A stretch of 64,000 nt of DNA from the NCBI RefSeq assembly GCF_026153515.1, contig NZ_CP110644.1:4963501-5027500 (forward strand), given 5' to 3'. The DNA is from Pseudomonas sp. KU26590. Its GTDB lineage: Bacteria; Pseudomonadota; Gammaproteobacteria; Pseudomonadales; Pseudomonadaceae. The position numbers and the translations under genes are program-made. Below, in pieces: positions 47,791 to 56,062 of this stretch. The notes beneath the pieces are model-generated. The model was not told the origin of the DNA. It saw nothing but the letters and a program-made list of their open reading frames with translations, and made no database searches. Each line of letters starts with the position of its first letter. Position 1 is the stretch's first letter.

Positions 47791-48366
47791 GTGGTTAAGG
47801 CTTTTATTATGCAAATATCGGACACTTATCCGGAAAGTTACTGGTTCAAGAGTAAGATCCTGACGGGACAAGATTCAATAGAACTAAAAACCGGCGCTGA
47901 GGTGACTGGTACCTGGCCATTAGAGTTACGCTTAGACAAGCGCGTAAGTCTAGAAAGGGTTTTGGGATTTGACTTTTTCTTCAGCGATGGTCCTAATTTT
48001 ATCAGTCCTAGGCTTTACGATATTTTAGTAAGCTCCAACATTTCTGGCTTGCAGTTCATCGATGCCGATATATATATCAAAGGTAAGGAGTATAAGGGTT
48101 ATAAAGTCGTAAATACTACCAATGCGTTGGCAGCTTTCGATTCAAAAAATTCAAAGTGCGAGCCGTTGTTGAGTTATATCCCCGATGGTCCAAAAAAATA
48201 CACGGATATTGTGCTTAAAAAAGACATTTCTCCAGCTGTTGACATATTTCGGGCGGAAGAGGATTTTACGGTAATGCTGGCAGTTGAGCGGGTGAAGCGG
48301 TTGTTCGACTCAAATCAAATAGTTGGTGTTCAATTTAAAGATCGCTTGGTAAAGAACAGTTTTTGA
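47791..48366 (+). CDS. Orphan immunity protein, paralogue of 44277-44840
   Basis: 191 aa from the GTG at 47791, chosen because AAGGGGG sits six bases upstream; an ATG at 47809 is the alternative. It shares YPESYWFKSK, FDFFFSDGPNFISPRLYDIL and IPDGPKKYTDIVL in the same order and spacing as the immunity protein of the AHH cassette, but the two are clearly diverged elsewhere. No toxin precedes it, only 246 bp without recognisable Rhs core. It may preserve immunity against a related AHH toxin carried by competitors. Confidence 0.7.
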   Translation: MVKAFIMQISDTYPESYWFKSKILTGQDSIELKTGAEVTGTWPLELRLDKRVSLERVLGFDFFFSDGPNFISPRLYDILVSSNISGLQFIDADIYIKGKEYKGYKVVNTTNALAAFDSKNSKCEPLLSYIPDGPKKYTDIVLKKDISPAVDIFRAEEDFTVMLAVERVKRLFDSNQIVGVQFKDRLVKNSF

Positions 48367-48410
48367 ATAGTATGCTTTCACAACCAACAGCGCTCTGACG
48401 GGCCAAGGTA

Positions 48411-48550
48411 GCCACAGCTTGGGCGGGCATGTGACATGGGTTGATGGAATCGGCTACGGCGATAGGGCGGAGCAGCTGCAAAAAATATGGAGTTAAGGTG
48501 AATCAGGATGCACGGCAGGACAACGCCTACGACGAAGGCGATCGGATGCC
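48411..48550 (+). pseudogene. Rhs-core relic
   Basis: Short degenerate stretch with GGGCGGGCATGTGACATGGG...GGAATCGGCTACGG and GTGAATCAGGATGCACGGCA, matching rhs positions near 35490-35645 but with internal deletions and frameshifts. It sits between the orphan immunity gene and the Imm10-like gene. Confidence 0.7.
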
Positions 48551-48573
48551 TGCGGCTAACTGAGGAATCATCA

Positions 48574-48957
48574 ATGAAAAGCTTTGTCGCGTCTACTATA
48601 AGAAGTTATGAAGAAGATGGAGTTATGACCGTTGGCTTGGGCGATCATCCCGAAAACCCTTCGAACTTCATCATCATTACGCGCTTGGATGATGAAGATA
48701 ACGCTACCGTGGATGATGGTATCGGGCTTCTAACAGATGAATCTAAATATGAGAGATCTAATGCGATAGAAAAAATCTCCTACCACTCCGATAGGTTGGA
48801 ATTAGTAGTTAGACCTGAGTTTGCGGAATTCTTCGGGGCGAGAACCCATGTGGCTAAGTTTTTTCAAGATAGGGATCACTCGCAAGATCAAAAATCTGCA
48901 TTGAAGCACGCGCTGCAGGATATGTTTTGCGGAAGTCATGTCGAGTTATCGTTGTGA
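48574..48957 (+). CDS. Imm10-like immunity protein, orphan
   Basis: 127 aa from the ATG at 48574, preceded by GAGGAA at a good distance. The pattern VASTIRSYEEDGVMTVGLGD (~4-23), then FIIITRLDDEDNATVDDG and IEKISYHSDRLELVV resembles Imm10 immunity proteins (an early E-D-x-x-x-x-V-G, then L-Q-R-like strand, then a V-x-L-x-x-D-x-L strand). No toxin domain is adjacent, only Rhs relics on both sides. Family call moderate. Confidence 0.6.
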   Translation: MKSFVASTIRSYEEDGVMTVGLGDHPENPSNFIIITRLDDEDNATVDDGIGLLTDESKYERSNAIEKISYHSDRLELVVRPEFAEFFGARTHVAKFFQDRDHSQDQKSALKHALQDMFCGSHVELSL

Positions 48958-48980
48958 AGAATACGGAGTCATTTGAACCG

Positions 48981-49583
48981 TATTTCACGTGCATCGTCGC
49001 CGGCACGCTCACTGACATCAGTGCTACTGGCGGCGTGCGCGTCCAATTGGATTACTACATCCGCTGGGCCGCTTGACCGACGTCAAACGCGTGGTCGACA
49101 CTTGGCCGTTGAAACCCTCGTCCAGTATCGGTACGACAACGACAGTCAGCTCACCCATGCGTCGTTTCAGCTACGCCGACGGCGTGATGTCAGTCACAGC
49201 AACGCCCCGGGCCTGAGCTGCAACTACCGCCGGGAAACCCGTGACGGTCAGCCGCGCGTGATGGAGCACTGGACCAGTGACGGCGAGCACTTTCATTTCC
49301 GTTACGACTTCAAAAATCGGATTTCCTGGGCGGTTGACGTCTTGAGCCGCGGGCTGGAGGTGCACTACAACGAAGATCATCGCGTCTTCGCCGGCCGTGA
49401 CTACGGTGGCGAACGTTACGCGATCGAGATCGAGATCGATGACAACGGGAACATGACCGGACTGACGCTGCCAGATGGCAACCGTCTGACGTTCAAGTAC
49501 GACGAATACGCGCGTCTGGTTGAAGAGACTGATCCGCTTGGTCGGACCGTCAGCTACAGCTATCACCAGCTGACTACGCTGGT
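48981..49583 (+). pseudogene. Relic of the Rhs N-terminal core
   Basis: Matches the complete rhs gene near 34250-34870 (CTCACTGACATCAGTGC, GGACCAGTGACGGCGAGCAC, GTCAGCTACAGCTATCACCA), with several small deletions at its start and an extra GAGATC unit near 49430. Unlike the other fragments, it comes from the early part of the core. Similarity stops abruptly at ACTACGCTGGT and the sequence runs in frame into the following immunity gene. Confidence 0.8.
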
Positions 49584-49623
49584 CTGGTGGTTCCAGAGTC
49601 GCTGCAAACTGTGGATAAATAAA

Positions 49624-50058
49624 ATGCTCTCCGAAAAGATTGTTAACTTTTGTAAGACCCAAGGTTGGTGGTTCGATGATGCGAGCCCTGAATATGAAGT
49701 AGAACTCCAAAAACTAGGAGTGGACGTGTCGTCCGACTTTGCAGAATTTTACCTTCACGCGGAGGACGGTCCGACCTTTATCCAAAAGGGAAAAGAGATA
49801 TACCAAGTGTGTTGGTTTTCTAAGAATTCTAATTATGATCTTGCTTTAAAGCGAGCACATGAAACCCTCAACCTTCCTAAGGAGTACCTTCCTTTGGACA
49901 GCTTTGAAGGTGAAGGGGGATTTTTCTATAACAAAGTCAGCGGCGAGGTGGTGGAGTTGTCACTGGGGCAAGATCTGACTGACTTTACGCAAGGAAAATT
50001 AAAGCCGCAGTGGTCAAGCTTTAATAAATTCCTAGAAATGTATTTTGGTCTGATTTGA
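49624..50058 (+). CDS. SUKH-like immunity protein, orphan, in frame with an Rhs relic
   Basis: 144 aa from the ATG at 49624. Blocks resembling SMI1/KNR4-type proteins: VDVSSDFAEFYLHAEDGPTF (~37-56), EIYQVCWFSKNSNY and a C-terminal FNKFLEMYFGLI. The frame is open upstream through the Rhs relic to 48973, so a 361-aa hybrid could be made, but the relic has no promoter or clear start. No good Shine-Dalgarno is visible before 49624. Function inferred from family and position. Confidence 0.6.
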   Translation: MLSEKIVNFCKTQGWWFDDASPEYEVELQKLGVDVSSDFAEFYLHAEDGPTFIQKGKEIYQVCWFSKNSNYDLALKRAHETLNLPKEYLPLDSFEGEGGFFYNKVSGEVVELSLGQDLTDFTQGKLKPQWSSFNKFLEMYFGLI

Positions 50059-50178
50059 TTTTTTGGGTTGTGCAGTAATTCAGTGGTCAGGTGGATAATA
50101 GCCTTGACCACTTTTTTTCGAGCTTAGATAACAGCCGGGGTAAAAACATTAAATCCACTTGTTATTGCGGGTAACGAA

Positions 50179-50697
50179 ATGCCTATAGTATATAAAAGAG
50201 GACTGACCGCGACTGACATAGCTCAAGTTGAATTGGCGCTAGGCAAGTCTCTTCCAGTAGAGTACCGCATTTTTTTGCAAGAAATGAATGGCTTTTTTAT
50301 AGCGGCTCCCGACTACGTAGAAATCCCTCTGAGCTCGGTCGAAGAGGGACTCATTAGCTTTGATCGGCTCTTTGGGTGGCTCCCTGAAGAAGAATGCAAC
50401 GATGTGGTGGCCTTCAATCAAGAATTTATTGAGGAGCTTGCTTTCCTCAATAATGCCATTGCTATTGGCGAAGATGGCGGGGGTAACCCTTATGTGATTG
50501 TCTCAGAACCTAAAAGGACTGGTATCTACTACTGGGATCGAACTCACTCACATGAAGACAATTCGATAAGAGATACAGATATTCCAGAGAGAAACGATAG
50601 TGGAAGTCTCTACTTTATTTCGCCGAGCCTGGAGGAGTTCTACAAGTTAATTTCGAATCAGACGGGGGGAAATCCAGTCGCAATAGAAGATGCATAG
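50179..50697 (+). CDS. SMI1/KNR4 (SUKH) immunity protein, orphan
   Basis: 172 aa. Clear SUKH features: LTATDIAQVELALGKSLPVE (~9-28) and YRIFLQEMNGFF, then IAIGEDGGGNPYVIVS (~94-109) and a C-terminal SPSLEEFYKLIS helix. It is the last immunity gene of the array, 120 bp after the previous one, without a toxin. No strong ribosome-binding site is evident (GGGTAACGAAATG). Confidence 0.82.
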   Translation: MPIVYKRGLTATDIAQVELALGKSLPVEYRIFLQEMNGFFIAAPDYVEIPLSSVEEGLISFDRLFGWLPEEECNDVVAFNQEFIEELAFLNNAIAIGEDGGGNPYVIVSEPKRTGIYYWDRTHSHEDNSIRDTDIPERNDSGSLYFISPSLEEFYKLISNQTGGNPVAIEDA

Positions 50698-50766
50698 ATC
50701 TCCAGACAAGTCTCCGAAATAAAATTACCTGTCTTTTACAAAATCTCGTTCTTTGACCCGCAAAGT

Positions 50767-50830
50767 ATTGGAATACGCCTGCGACGCTTGGGACAATCTT
50801 ATTGGAAAGCGCTCAGAACGGAGCAAGCTC
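50767..50830 (+). pseudogene. Short Rhs-core relic
   Basis: GGAATACGCCTGCGACGCTT and GGGACAATCTTATTGGAAAG match the AYDAWGNLIEKRS region of the cores (for example 45648-45690). This is the last trace of the array before the repeats at 50924. Confidence 0.65.
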
Positions 50831-50923
50831 GCCCCCACAAGTTCATCATCGCCCCTTGAATCCAACACACAAAAAAATCCCCATCGCTTATCCAGCAGAC
50901 AGGGACCAAAGGAGGGAATCCAA

Positions 50924-51023
50924 CGCTTTCGCGAACAAGCTCGCCGGCACTTGATGCATGGCCTGACACGCAGTGGTCAGTGGGTCGCATCAACCTGTAG
51001 AAGACGAAGTTGCTCGCGAAAGC
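50924..51023. repeat. Inverted repeat, REP-like variant
   Basis: CGCTTTCGCGAACAAGCTCG at the left and GTTGCTCGCGAAAGCG at the right, ~60 bp apart; imperfect but clearly paired. It marks the right border of the Rhs region. Confidence 0.6.
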
Positions 51024-51068
51024 GTTTTCCGGTTATCACAAAGTCGCAACTCACATCAGGTTCTTACA

Positions 51069-51113
51069 AATCCATTCCCCGGCAACGATACGTTCGTTAA
51101 CGGGGAATGGATT
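51069..51113. terminator. Long hairpin downstream of the small secreted-protein gene
   Basis: Perfect 13-bp arms AATCCATTCCCCG / CGGGGAATGGATT with a 19-nt loop that itself contains AACG/CGTT. It is 17 bp past the stop of the minus-strand gene at 51130. There is no long T run, so it may be a weak terminator or an mRNA 3'-end stabiliser. Confidence 0.5.
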
Positions 51114-51129
51114 CACTTCGAAGTGCTGT

Positions 51130-51312
51130 TCATTGTTGAATCTTGTGATCCAGAGCGGCGTAGAAGTTGGCGCTTTGTTGCAGGTACTTCGGGGTGTAAC
51201 TTTGGGTCGAGCTGACTTTTTTGTCAGTGGCTTCGACACTGGCGCTAGCAGGCAGAGCAACAGTGGCGGAAATGGCGGACGCGGCGATGATGGAGAAGAG
51301 ATTGAAGTTCAT
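51130..51312 (-). CDS. Small secreted protein
   Basis: 60 aa from the ATG at 51312, with GAGG upstream on the minus strand; a longer in-frame extension lacks a ribosome-binding site. The signal peptide NLFSIIAASAISATVALPAS is followed by an Ala-Ser-Ala cleavage site near residue 24, leaving a ~36-aa polar peptide (contains SYTPKYLQQSANFYAALDHK). Family not recognised with certainty; similar small DUF proteins are frequent in Pseudomonas periplasm. The hairpin at 51069-51113 follows it. Confidence 0.65.
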   Translation of the reverse strand: MNFNLFSIIAASAISATVALPASASVEATDKKVSSTQSYTPKYLQQSANFYAALDHKIQQ

Positions 51313-51508
51313 GGTGGGTACCTCGCTGTGGTGTGTCGTTTCAAGTCTTGACCGTCGTGGCCGTGGAATGAAAGTTACGCCCGAGGATGTTCTGGAAAAA
51401 ATCTTTTCTGGCACTAGCCCATATCACCTGAATTGATACAGGCCCACAGCCCCTGAAAACCAAGGGTTGAGCCTGCGTCAAAGTGTCGCTTATGTGCTTG
51501 CTTGGGGA

Positions 51509-52678
51509 TTACTTGGCCGTGAGGAAATGAAAGTCGGATGGCGAATCGAAGTCGACTTTCTGCACGGTGTCGCCCAGCAGACCGGTTTTCGGGTCAACGC
51601 GGACGGTCACGATCTGGTTGCTTTTCTGGTTGGCGATCAGCACGAAGTGGCCGCTCGGATCAAAAGCGAACTCGCGCGGTTCTTTACCTTCCACGCTGCG
51701 ACGCTGGATTTCCTTGAGCTGACCGTTGGCGGCGTTGATGCTGAACACCAGCAGTTCGTTCACTTCGCCACGGTTGGCAACGTAGAGGAATTTGCCGTCT
51801 GGCGAAGTGTGCAGGCCACCGGCGGCCCGGTTTTGCTGGCCTTCCTTGTTGGCGAGGTCCACCAGTTGCGTGCGGGTGAACACGCCGTCGTGGTAGTCAA
51901 ACACCGCCACTTGCGCGCTCATTTCCATGGTCAGCCAGGCGTGCTTGCCGTCCTTGCTGAACGTCAGGTGGCGCGGACCGCTGCCCGGTGGCATATCAAC
52001 TGAGGGCACTTTCGCCGGTTGCAGCGGCTGCGGCTTCTTGGCGTCGTAGTTGAAGACGAAAATCTTGTCAGCGCCCAGATCCATCGCGATCAGGTACTTG
52101 CCGTCGGGCGTGGGGACTGCTGCATGGACGTGGGACGAAGCCTGACGTTCCGGATTGACCTTGCTCGCTTCGTGGGTCGCGGTCTGCACCACCGGCGCCA
52201 GTTTGCCGTCCTTGCCGACCGGCACCACCGACAGCGCGCCACCTGGCTGCGGATGCACAGCGTAATTGGCAACGAAGAGGAAACGTCCGTCCAGGCTCAG
52301 GCTGGAATGGGTTGGCTCTTCACTTTTGGTTTCGACCTCGTTGAGGAACGAGACCGCGTGGGTCTTGGGGTCGATGGCGTAGCTGCTGACTTTGCCGACG
52401 ACGTCGGTCTGGCCCGGGCCGTTCTCGTTGACTGCGAACAGATGACGCTGGTCTTTGGAAAGTGTCAGCCAGGACGGGTTTTCGCTCTTGATCACCTGAC
52501 GCGGTTTGGCGTCGAGCTGGCCAGTCTGGGTATTGAAGCCGAAGCGGTAAATGCCTTCGCTGGCGCCGGCGGTGTAGGAACCGACCAGTACGTCGTAATC
52601 AGTCATGGGTTTGGCCTGAGCGGAGAGCGCGGAAAGGCTGCTGGCGAGCACTAACCACGGCAGAAGTCTTGGAGTCAT
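51509..52678 (-). CDS. Periplasmic lactonase family protein (7-bladed beta-propeller)
   Basis: 389 aa with a signal peptide (LLPWLVLASSLSALSAQA, cleavage after AQA). The mature part carries lactonase-family (PF10282 type) repeats: DVLVGSYTAGASEGIYRFGF at the start, then PSWLTLSKDQRHLFAVNE, GSGPRHLTFSKDGKHAWLTM and GGLHTSPDGKFLYVANRG. The family contains 6-phosphogluconolactonases, but the export signal argues for hydrolysis of a sugar lactone outside the cytoplasm. The nearby sugar-acid genes fit that. It is transcribed alone; 52679-53022 holds only a REP. Confidence 0.88.
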   Translation of the reverse strand: MTPRLLPWLVLASSLSALSAQAKPMTDYDVLVGSYTAGASEGIYRFGFNTQTGQLDAKPRQVIKSENPSWLTLSKDQRHLFAVNENGPGQTDVVGKVSSYAIDPKTHAVSFLNEVETKSEEPTHSSLSLDGRFLFVANYAVHPQPGGALSVVPVGKDGKLAPVVQTATHEASKVNPERQASSHVHAAVPTPDGKYLIAMDLGADKIFVFNYDAKKPQPLQPAKVPSVDMPPGSGPRHLTFSKDGKHAWLTMEMSAQVAVFDYHDGVFTRTQLVDLANKEGQQNRAAGGLHTSPDGKFLYVANRGEVNELLVFSINAANGQLKEIQRRSVEGKEPREFAFDPSGHFVLIANQKSNQIVTVRVDPKTGLLGDTVQKVDFDSPSDFHFLTAK

Positions 52679-52868
52679 TGGGCTGTTCTCTTGTTGGAGT
52701 TGTCGGCGCGCCGTAGACGCGGAAGATCAACGGCTATGACAGCGTATTGCGGAAAGTAGTTGCCGGCTGGGTATCTTGAAATCGCGGGAGATGTCGCTTA
52801 TCCGCGGCACGTACCACATCTGTAGGACCCAGATTGGCCGCAGCATTTCCAAACGGCACAAAGCCCTT

Positions 52869-52957
52869 GTAGGAGCGCGCTTGCCCGCGAATGGGGAGTG
52901 TCAGTCACTGAATATCTGTCTGCCCACACCGCAATCGCGGGCAAGCGCGCTCCTACA
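52869..52957. repeat. REP doublet
   Basis: TGTAGGAGCGCGCTTGCCCG ... CGGGCAAGCGCGCTCCTACA, a perfect 20-bp inverted pair with a ~49-bp spacer. Confidence 0.85.
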
Positions 52958-53022
52958 GTTGATCTCGATCCGGCCACAGATCCGCATTGGATCAAAAATT
53001 TCGTCTTAAGGAATGAGCGCGC

Positions 53023-53322
53023 TTACTCCTGCTCGCCCTCTTCATCCTCATCACTCGCCGCAATCCCTTGAAGCACGACGATGCGGTGGTCGGCGTTGCC
53101 GTCGTTGATGACCCAGCTTTGCAAGGCGGCATCGAATTCGGCGGCGTCGATCTGCGCCAGCGAGAAGCGCCAGACCTTGCGCTCGCGGCCGTCCATGCTT
53201 TCGATCTGGAGCATTTCGTCGAGGGTGAATTCGAAGGCGTGCAGGCCGTCGATTTCCAGCATGCTGTGGGCGGTCAGCGCGGTCTGGAGTTCAGTGCGCA
53301 GGGATTGAGGTGTCGAGGTCAT
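53023..53322 (-). CDS. DUF5629-like small protein
   Basis: 99 aa from the ATG at 53322. It contains MLEIDGLHAFEFTLDEMLQI (~21-40), then ESMDGRERKVWRFSLAQIDA and LQSWVINDGNADHRIVVLQG, ending with an acidic DEDEEGEQE tail. This matches my recollection of the Pseudomonas DUF5629 family; function unknown. No strong Shine-Dalgarno is present; a second in-frame ATG at 53337 is the alternative start. A far longer upstream frame overlaps the MFS gene antisense-free but out of its frame and is not real. Confidence 0.65.
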   Translation of the reverse strand: MTSTPQSLRTELQTALTAHSMLEIDGLHAFEFTLDEMLQIESMDGRERKVWRFSLAQIDAAEFDAALQSWVINDGNADHRIVVLQGIAASDEDEEGEQE

Positions 53323-53365
53323 GGCAGTCGTTCGCATCAGTGAAAGCGCGAATGATAGGTGAAAA

Positions 53366-53391
53366 GACGCCGAAGCGCTGGCCTCGGCGTC
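53366..53391 (-). terminator. Probable terminator of the MFS gene
   Basis: On the minus strand GACGCCGA / TCGGCGTC arms around a 10-nt GC-rich loop are followed by TTTTC. It is 15 bp past the MFS stop. Confidence 0.7.
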
Positions 53392-53405
53392 TGATGACCG
53401 CAGGT

Positions 53406-54731
53406 TCAGTCCTGAACGGCTTCCTTTGCGTAGTAGCGCGACGGGATGCCCCAGACGATCAGCGCGATGGCCAGCACACTGACGGCGAACAACGCGAACA
53501 GCGCAGGCGTGGCCGTACCGGTGAGGTCCTTGATGCGGCCGACCATGAATGGGGCGATGATCCCGCCCAGTTGCCCGAGGGAGTTGATCAGCGCAATGCC
53601 CGCAGCGGCGGCGATGCCAGTCAGGAAGCGCGGCGGAATGGTCCAGAAGATCGGCATCCAGGCGATGATGCCGGTCATGATCATGGTCATGCCGATCATC
53701 AATGGCACCAGTTGCCCGGGAAACAATGCACACACCAGATAGCCGGCGGCAGTCAGGGTCGCGCAACCCGCCATGTGCCAGCGGCGCTCGCCGTGGCGGT
53801 CGGAGCTGGCGCCAATCAGCAGGTTGCCGATCACCGCGCCCACATACGGAATCACCGTCAGCAAGCCGATGTTCAGCGTATCGATCACACCGGCAGTTTT
53901 GATCAGCTGCGGCATCCAGAACAGCAGCCCGGTCAGCGCCATGACCAGGCACAGGTAAATGCCTGACATCACGTAGGTGGTCGGGTGCTTCCAGATGTCT
54001 TTGACGGTCTGCTTGACGACGGGCCTGGCCTCTTTCGCCATGCGCGCCAGCACCACTTGCTTCTCCTGCTCACTGAGCCAGGTGGCGTCTTCGATACGGT
54101 CCTTGACCAGCCAGAACACCACACCGCCCAGCAGGATGGACGGGATGCCTTCGATCAGGAACAGCCAGCGCCAGCCAGCCAGACCCATGACGCCATCGAA
54201 GTGGCCGAGGATCAGCCCGGCAATCGGACCGCCGACAATCCCGCACAGGCAAATGGAGCTTTTGAAGTAGGAGTTGACCCGCGCCCGACGTGAGCCCGGA
54301 TACCACTGGGTGAAGAAATACAGCACGCCGGGGACGAAGCCCGCTTCCATCACGCCGATCAGAAACCGTAGCGTGTAGAACCAGAATTCGGTCTGCACGA
54401 ACATCATGCAGGCGGAGGCGATGCCCCACGACACCATGATCCGCGCGATCCAGATCCGCGCGCCGATCTTGTGCAGCAGCACGTTGCTCGGCACTTCAAA
54501 CAGGAAGTAGCCGACGAAGAACAGGCTCGCGCCCAGGCCATAAACGGTTTCGCTGAAGCCCAGGTCGCTGGCCATCTGCAGCTTGGCGAAGCTGATGTTG
54601 ACGCGGTCGAGATAGGCAAACAGGAAACAGGCGATGAACAACGGCACGATCCGCCAGCTCACCTTGCGGTAGATGCTGTCCTCGAGCGCGTCGGCATCGA
54701 GGTGTTCCAGCGGGATGGCAGTGGCGGTCAT
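53406..54731 (-). CDS. MFS transporter, anion:cation symporter (ACS) family
   Basis: 441 aa, 12 TM. The start at 54731 is preferred because GAGG lies eight bases before it; an in-frame GTG at 54740 is too close to that site. ACS signatures: FLFAYLDRVNISFAKLQM (~35-52), GEVPSN-type VGYFLFEVPSNVLLHKIGAR and FLIGVMEAGFVPGVLYFFTQ. These permeases import organic anions such as galactonate, glucarate, tartrate or phthalate. With an AraD1-like enzyme and an IlvD/Edd dehydratase nearby, a sugar acid is the likely substrate. Isolated from the FAH gene by a REP-filled 306-bp gap. Confidence 0.9.
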   Translation of the reverse strand: MTATAIPLEHLDADALEDSIYRKVSWRIVPLFIACFLFAYLDRVNISFAKLQMASDLGFSETVYGLGASLFFVGYFLFEVPSNVLLHKIGARIWIARIMVSWGIASACMMFVQTEFWFYTLRFLIGVMEAGFVPGVLYFFTQWYPGSRRARVNSYFKSSICLCGIVGGPIAGLILGHFDGVMGLAGWRWLFLIEGIPSILLGGVVFWLVKDRIEDATWLSEQEKQVVLARMAKEARPVVKQTVKDIWKHPTTYVMSGIYLCLVMALTGLLFWMPQLIKTAGVIDTLNIGLLTVIPYVGAVIGNLLIGASSDRHGERRWHMAGCATLTAAGYLVCALFPGQLVPLMIGMTMIMTGIIAWMPIFWTIPPRFLTGIAAAAGIALINSLGQLGGIIAPFMVGRIKDLTGTATPALFALFAVSVLAIALIVWGIPSRYYAKEAVQD

Positions 54732-54824
54732 GGGTCGCACCTCGTTTTGTTTTTATGTGGGTGTCGGGGTGTGTAGGACGCGGAGCCGAAAAATCCAGCA
54801 GGAGTGAGGACTAACGCGGTCAAC

Positions 54825-54932
54825 TGTAGGCGCGCGCTTGCCCGCGAAGAGGCCGGTGCATCCGACGCATATCGGCAGTCTTTACCTACGCCTTCGCGGG
54901 CAAGGTGGAGCGCCACCCCGGTCGCTCCTACA
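54825..54932. repeat. REP doublet (asymmetric)
   Basis: TGTAGGCGCGCGCTTGCCCG then GCGGGCAAGGTGGAGCGCC and GGTCGCTCCTACA. The right half carries the same GGTGGAGCGCCACCCCGG insertion as the element at 859-964. It occupies the 54732-55037 gap, which has no gene. Confidence 0.8.
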
Positions 54933-55037
54933 AAATCCGCGTCAGCGAACATTATTTCGCTCACGCCCTGCCCCATGTGCAGCCCAAAACCCACGCAATC
55001 AGTGGGACCGGCCAGCGCTGCTGCAGGGTTTGAAGCA

Positions 55038-56030
55038 TCAAAGTTGCTTGATAGCGCCCGGATGGAAAACAGCCTCGGCCGGCGCGATGCCATTGATCAA
55101 CGGCGCGCCGAACTCATGCTGGCTGATCTCGAACTTGTCCCCCGGCTGCGTCTTGATGCCGTCGGCAAACGACAGCGTCGCGGTGCCGAAGAAATGCACA
55201 TGGACATCGCCCGGCCGCAGGAACTGGGCGTATTTGAAGTGGTGGTACTCGAGGTTTTCCAGGCTGTGGCACATGTTGGCCTCGCCACTCAGGAACTCCT
55301 TCTCCCACAGCACTTGGCCGTCGCGGTGGATGCGGCTGGTGCCCGCCAGGTTCTGAGGCAAATCGCCAACCCGCAACTCGGGCCCGAACGAGCAGGCGCG
55401 CAGCTTGGAGTGGGCGAGGTACAGGTAGTTCTTGCGCTCCATAACGTGATCGGAGAACTCGTTGCCGATGGCGAAACCCAAACGGTAAGGCTTGCCGTCG
55501 TGACCGATCACGTACAGCCCGCTCAGCTCAGGCTCTTCGCCGGCGTCTTCGGAGAAGGGAGGCTGCGGGAACGACTCGCCCGGACGAATGACGATGCTGC
55601 CGTCGCCCTTGTAGAACCATTCCGGTTGCACGCCGGGCTGACCCGCCGCCGGTTTGCCACCCTCAACGCCCCACTTGAAGATGCGCATGGTGTCAGTCAT
55701 GGCCGACTCGTCGTTGCCCTGCTGGTGCATTTTGTCCCGCGCCGAGGCGCTGCCCAGATGGGTCAGCCCGGTGCCACTGACCAGCAAGTGGGCCGGGTCC
55801 GGATGGTCCAGCGGCGGCAGAATCATCAGATCGGCGCGCAGCTGTGAATAATCGTGGTTTTCGCCCAGGCCCAGGCTGTCGACCTGCTCGGCGAGGGAAA
55901 TCTTCTTTTCGATGGCCGCCAAGGCCAGATCACGGGTGCTGGTCGCGCCCTGGATTTCGCGAACCAGCGGACCGTCCACCAGACCGACACGACGCTGGCC
56001 ATTGCCCAGCTCGAACTGTACTAAATGCAT
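55038..56030 (-). CDS. AraD1 family protein, fumarylacetoacetate hydrolase fold
   Basis: 330 aa, cytoplasmic. Its C-terminal FAH domain carries the metal site pattern: IGNEFSDHVMERKNYLYLAHSK (~188-209, the E-x-S-D segment), SGEANMCHSLENLEY and the VHVHFFGTATLSFADG segment. The N-terminus (MHLVQFELGNGQRRVGLVDG) is typical of AraD1-type enzymes of sugar-acid catabolism, which act on 2-keto-3-deoxy sugar acids. AGGAGAA lies before the ATG at 56030. It lies between two ACS-type permease genes on the same strand and near an L-arabonate-type dehydratase. The exact substrate is not deducible. Confidence 0.82.
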   Translation of the reverse strand: MHLVQFELGNGQRRVGLVDGPLVREIQGATSTRDLALAAIEKKISLAEQVDSLGLGENHDYSQLRADLMILPPLDHPDPAHLLVSGTGLTHLGSASARDKMHQQGNDESAMTDTMRIFKWGVEGGKPAAGQPGVQPEWFYKGDGSIVIRPGESFPQPPFSEDAGEEPELSGLYVIGHDGKPYRLGFAIGNEFSDHVMERKNYLYLAHSKLRACSFGPELRVGDLPQNLAGTSRIHRDGQVLWEKEFLSGEANMCHSLENLEYHHFKYAQFLRPGDVHVHFFGTATLSFADGIKTQPGDKFEISQHEFGAPLINGIAPAEAVFHPGAIKQL

Positions 56031-56062
56031 GGGATTCTCCTGTTTGAATTTTCGAAGACTCC

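Noticed and set aside
32988..50830. A full type VI secretion locus
   Set aside because: No vgrG, hcp, tss or Eag gene is in the window; only an effector with PAAR and its cassettes are present.
53323..53952. Upstream extension of the DUF5629-like gene to 309 codons
   Set aside because: The extension lies in another frame of the MFS gene on the same strand; only the last 99 codons look like a protein.
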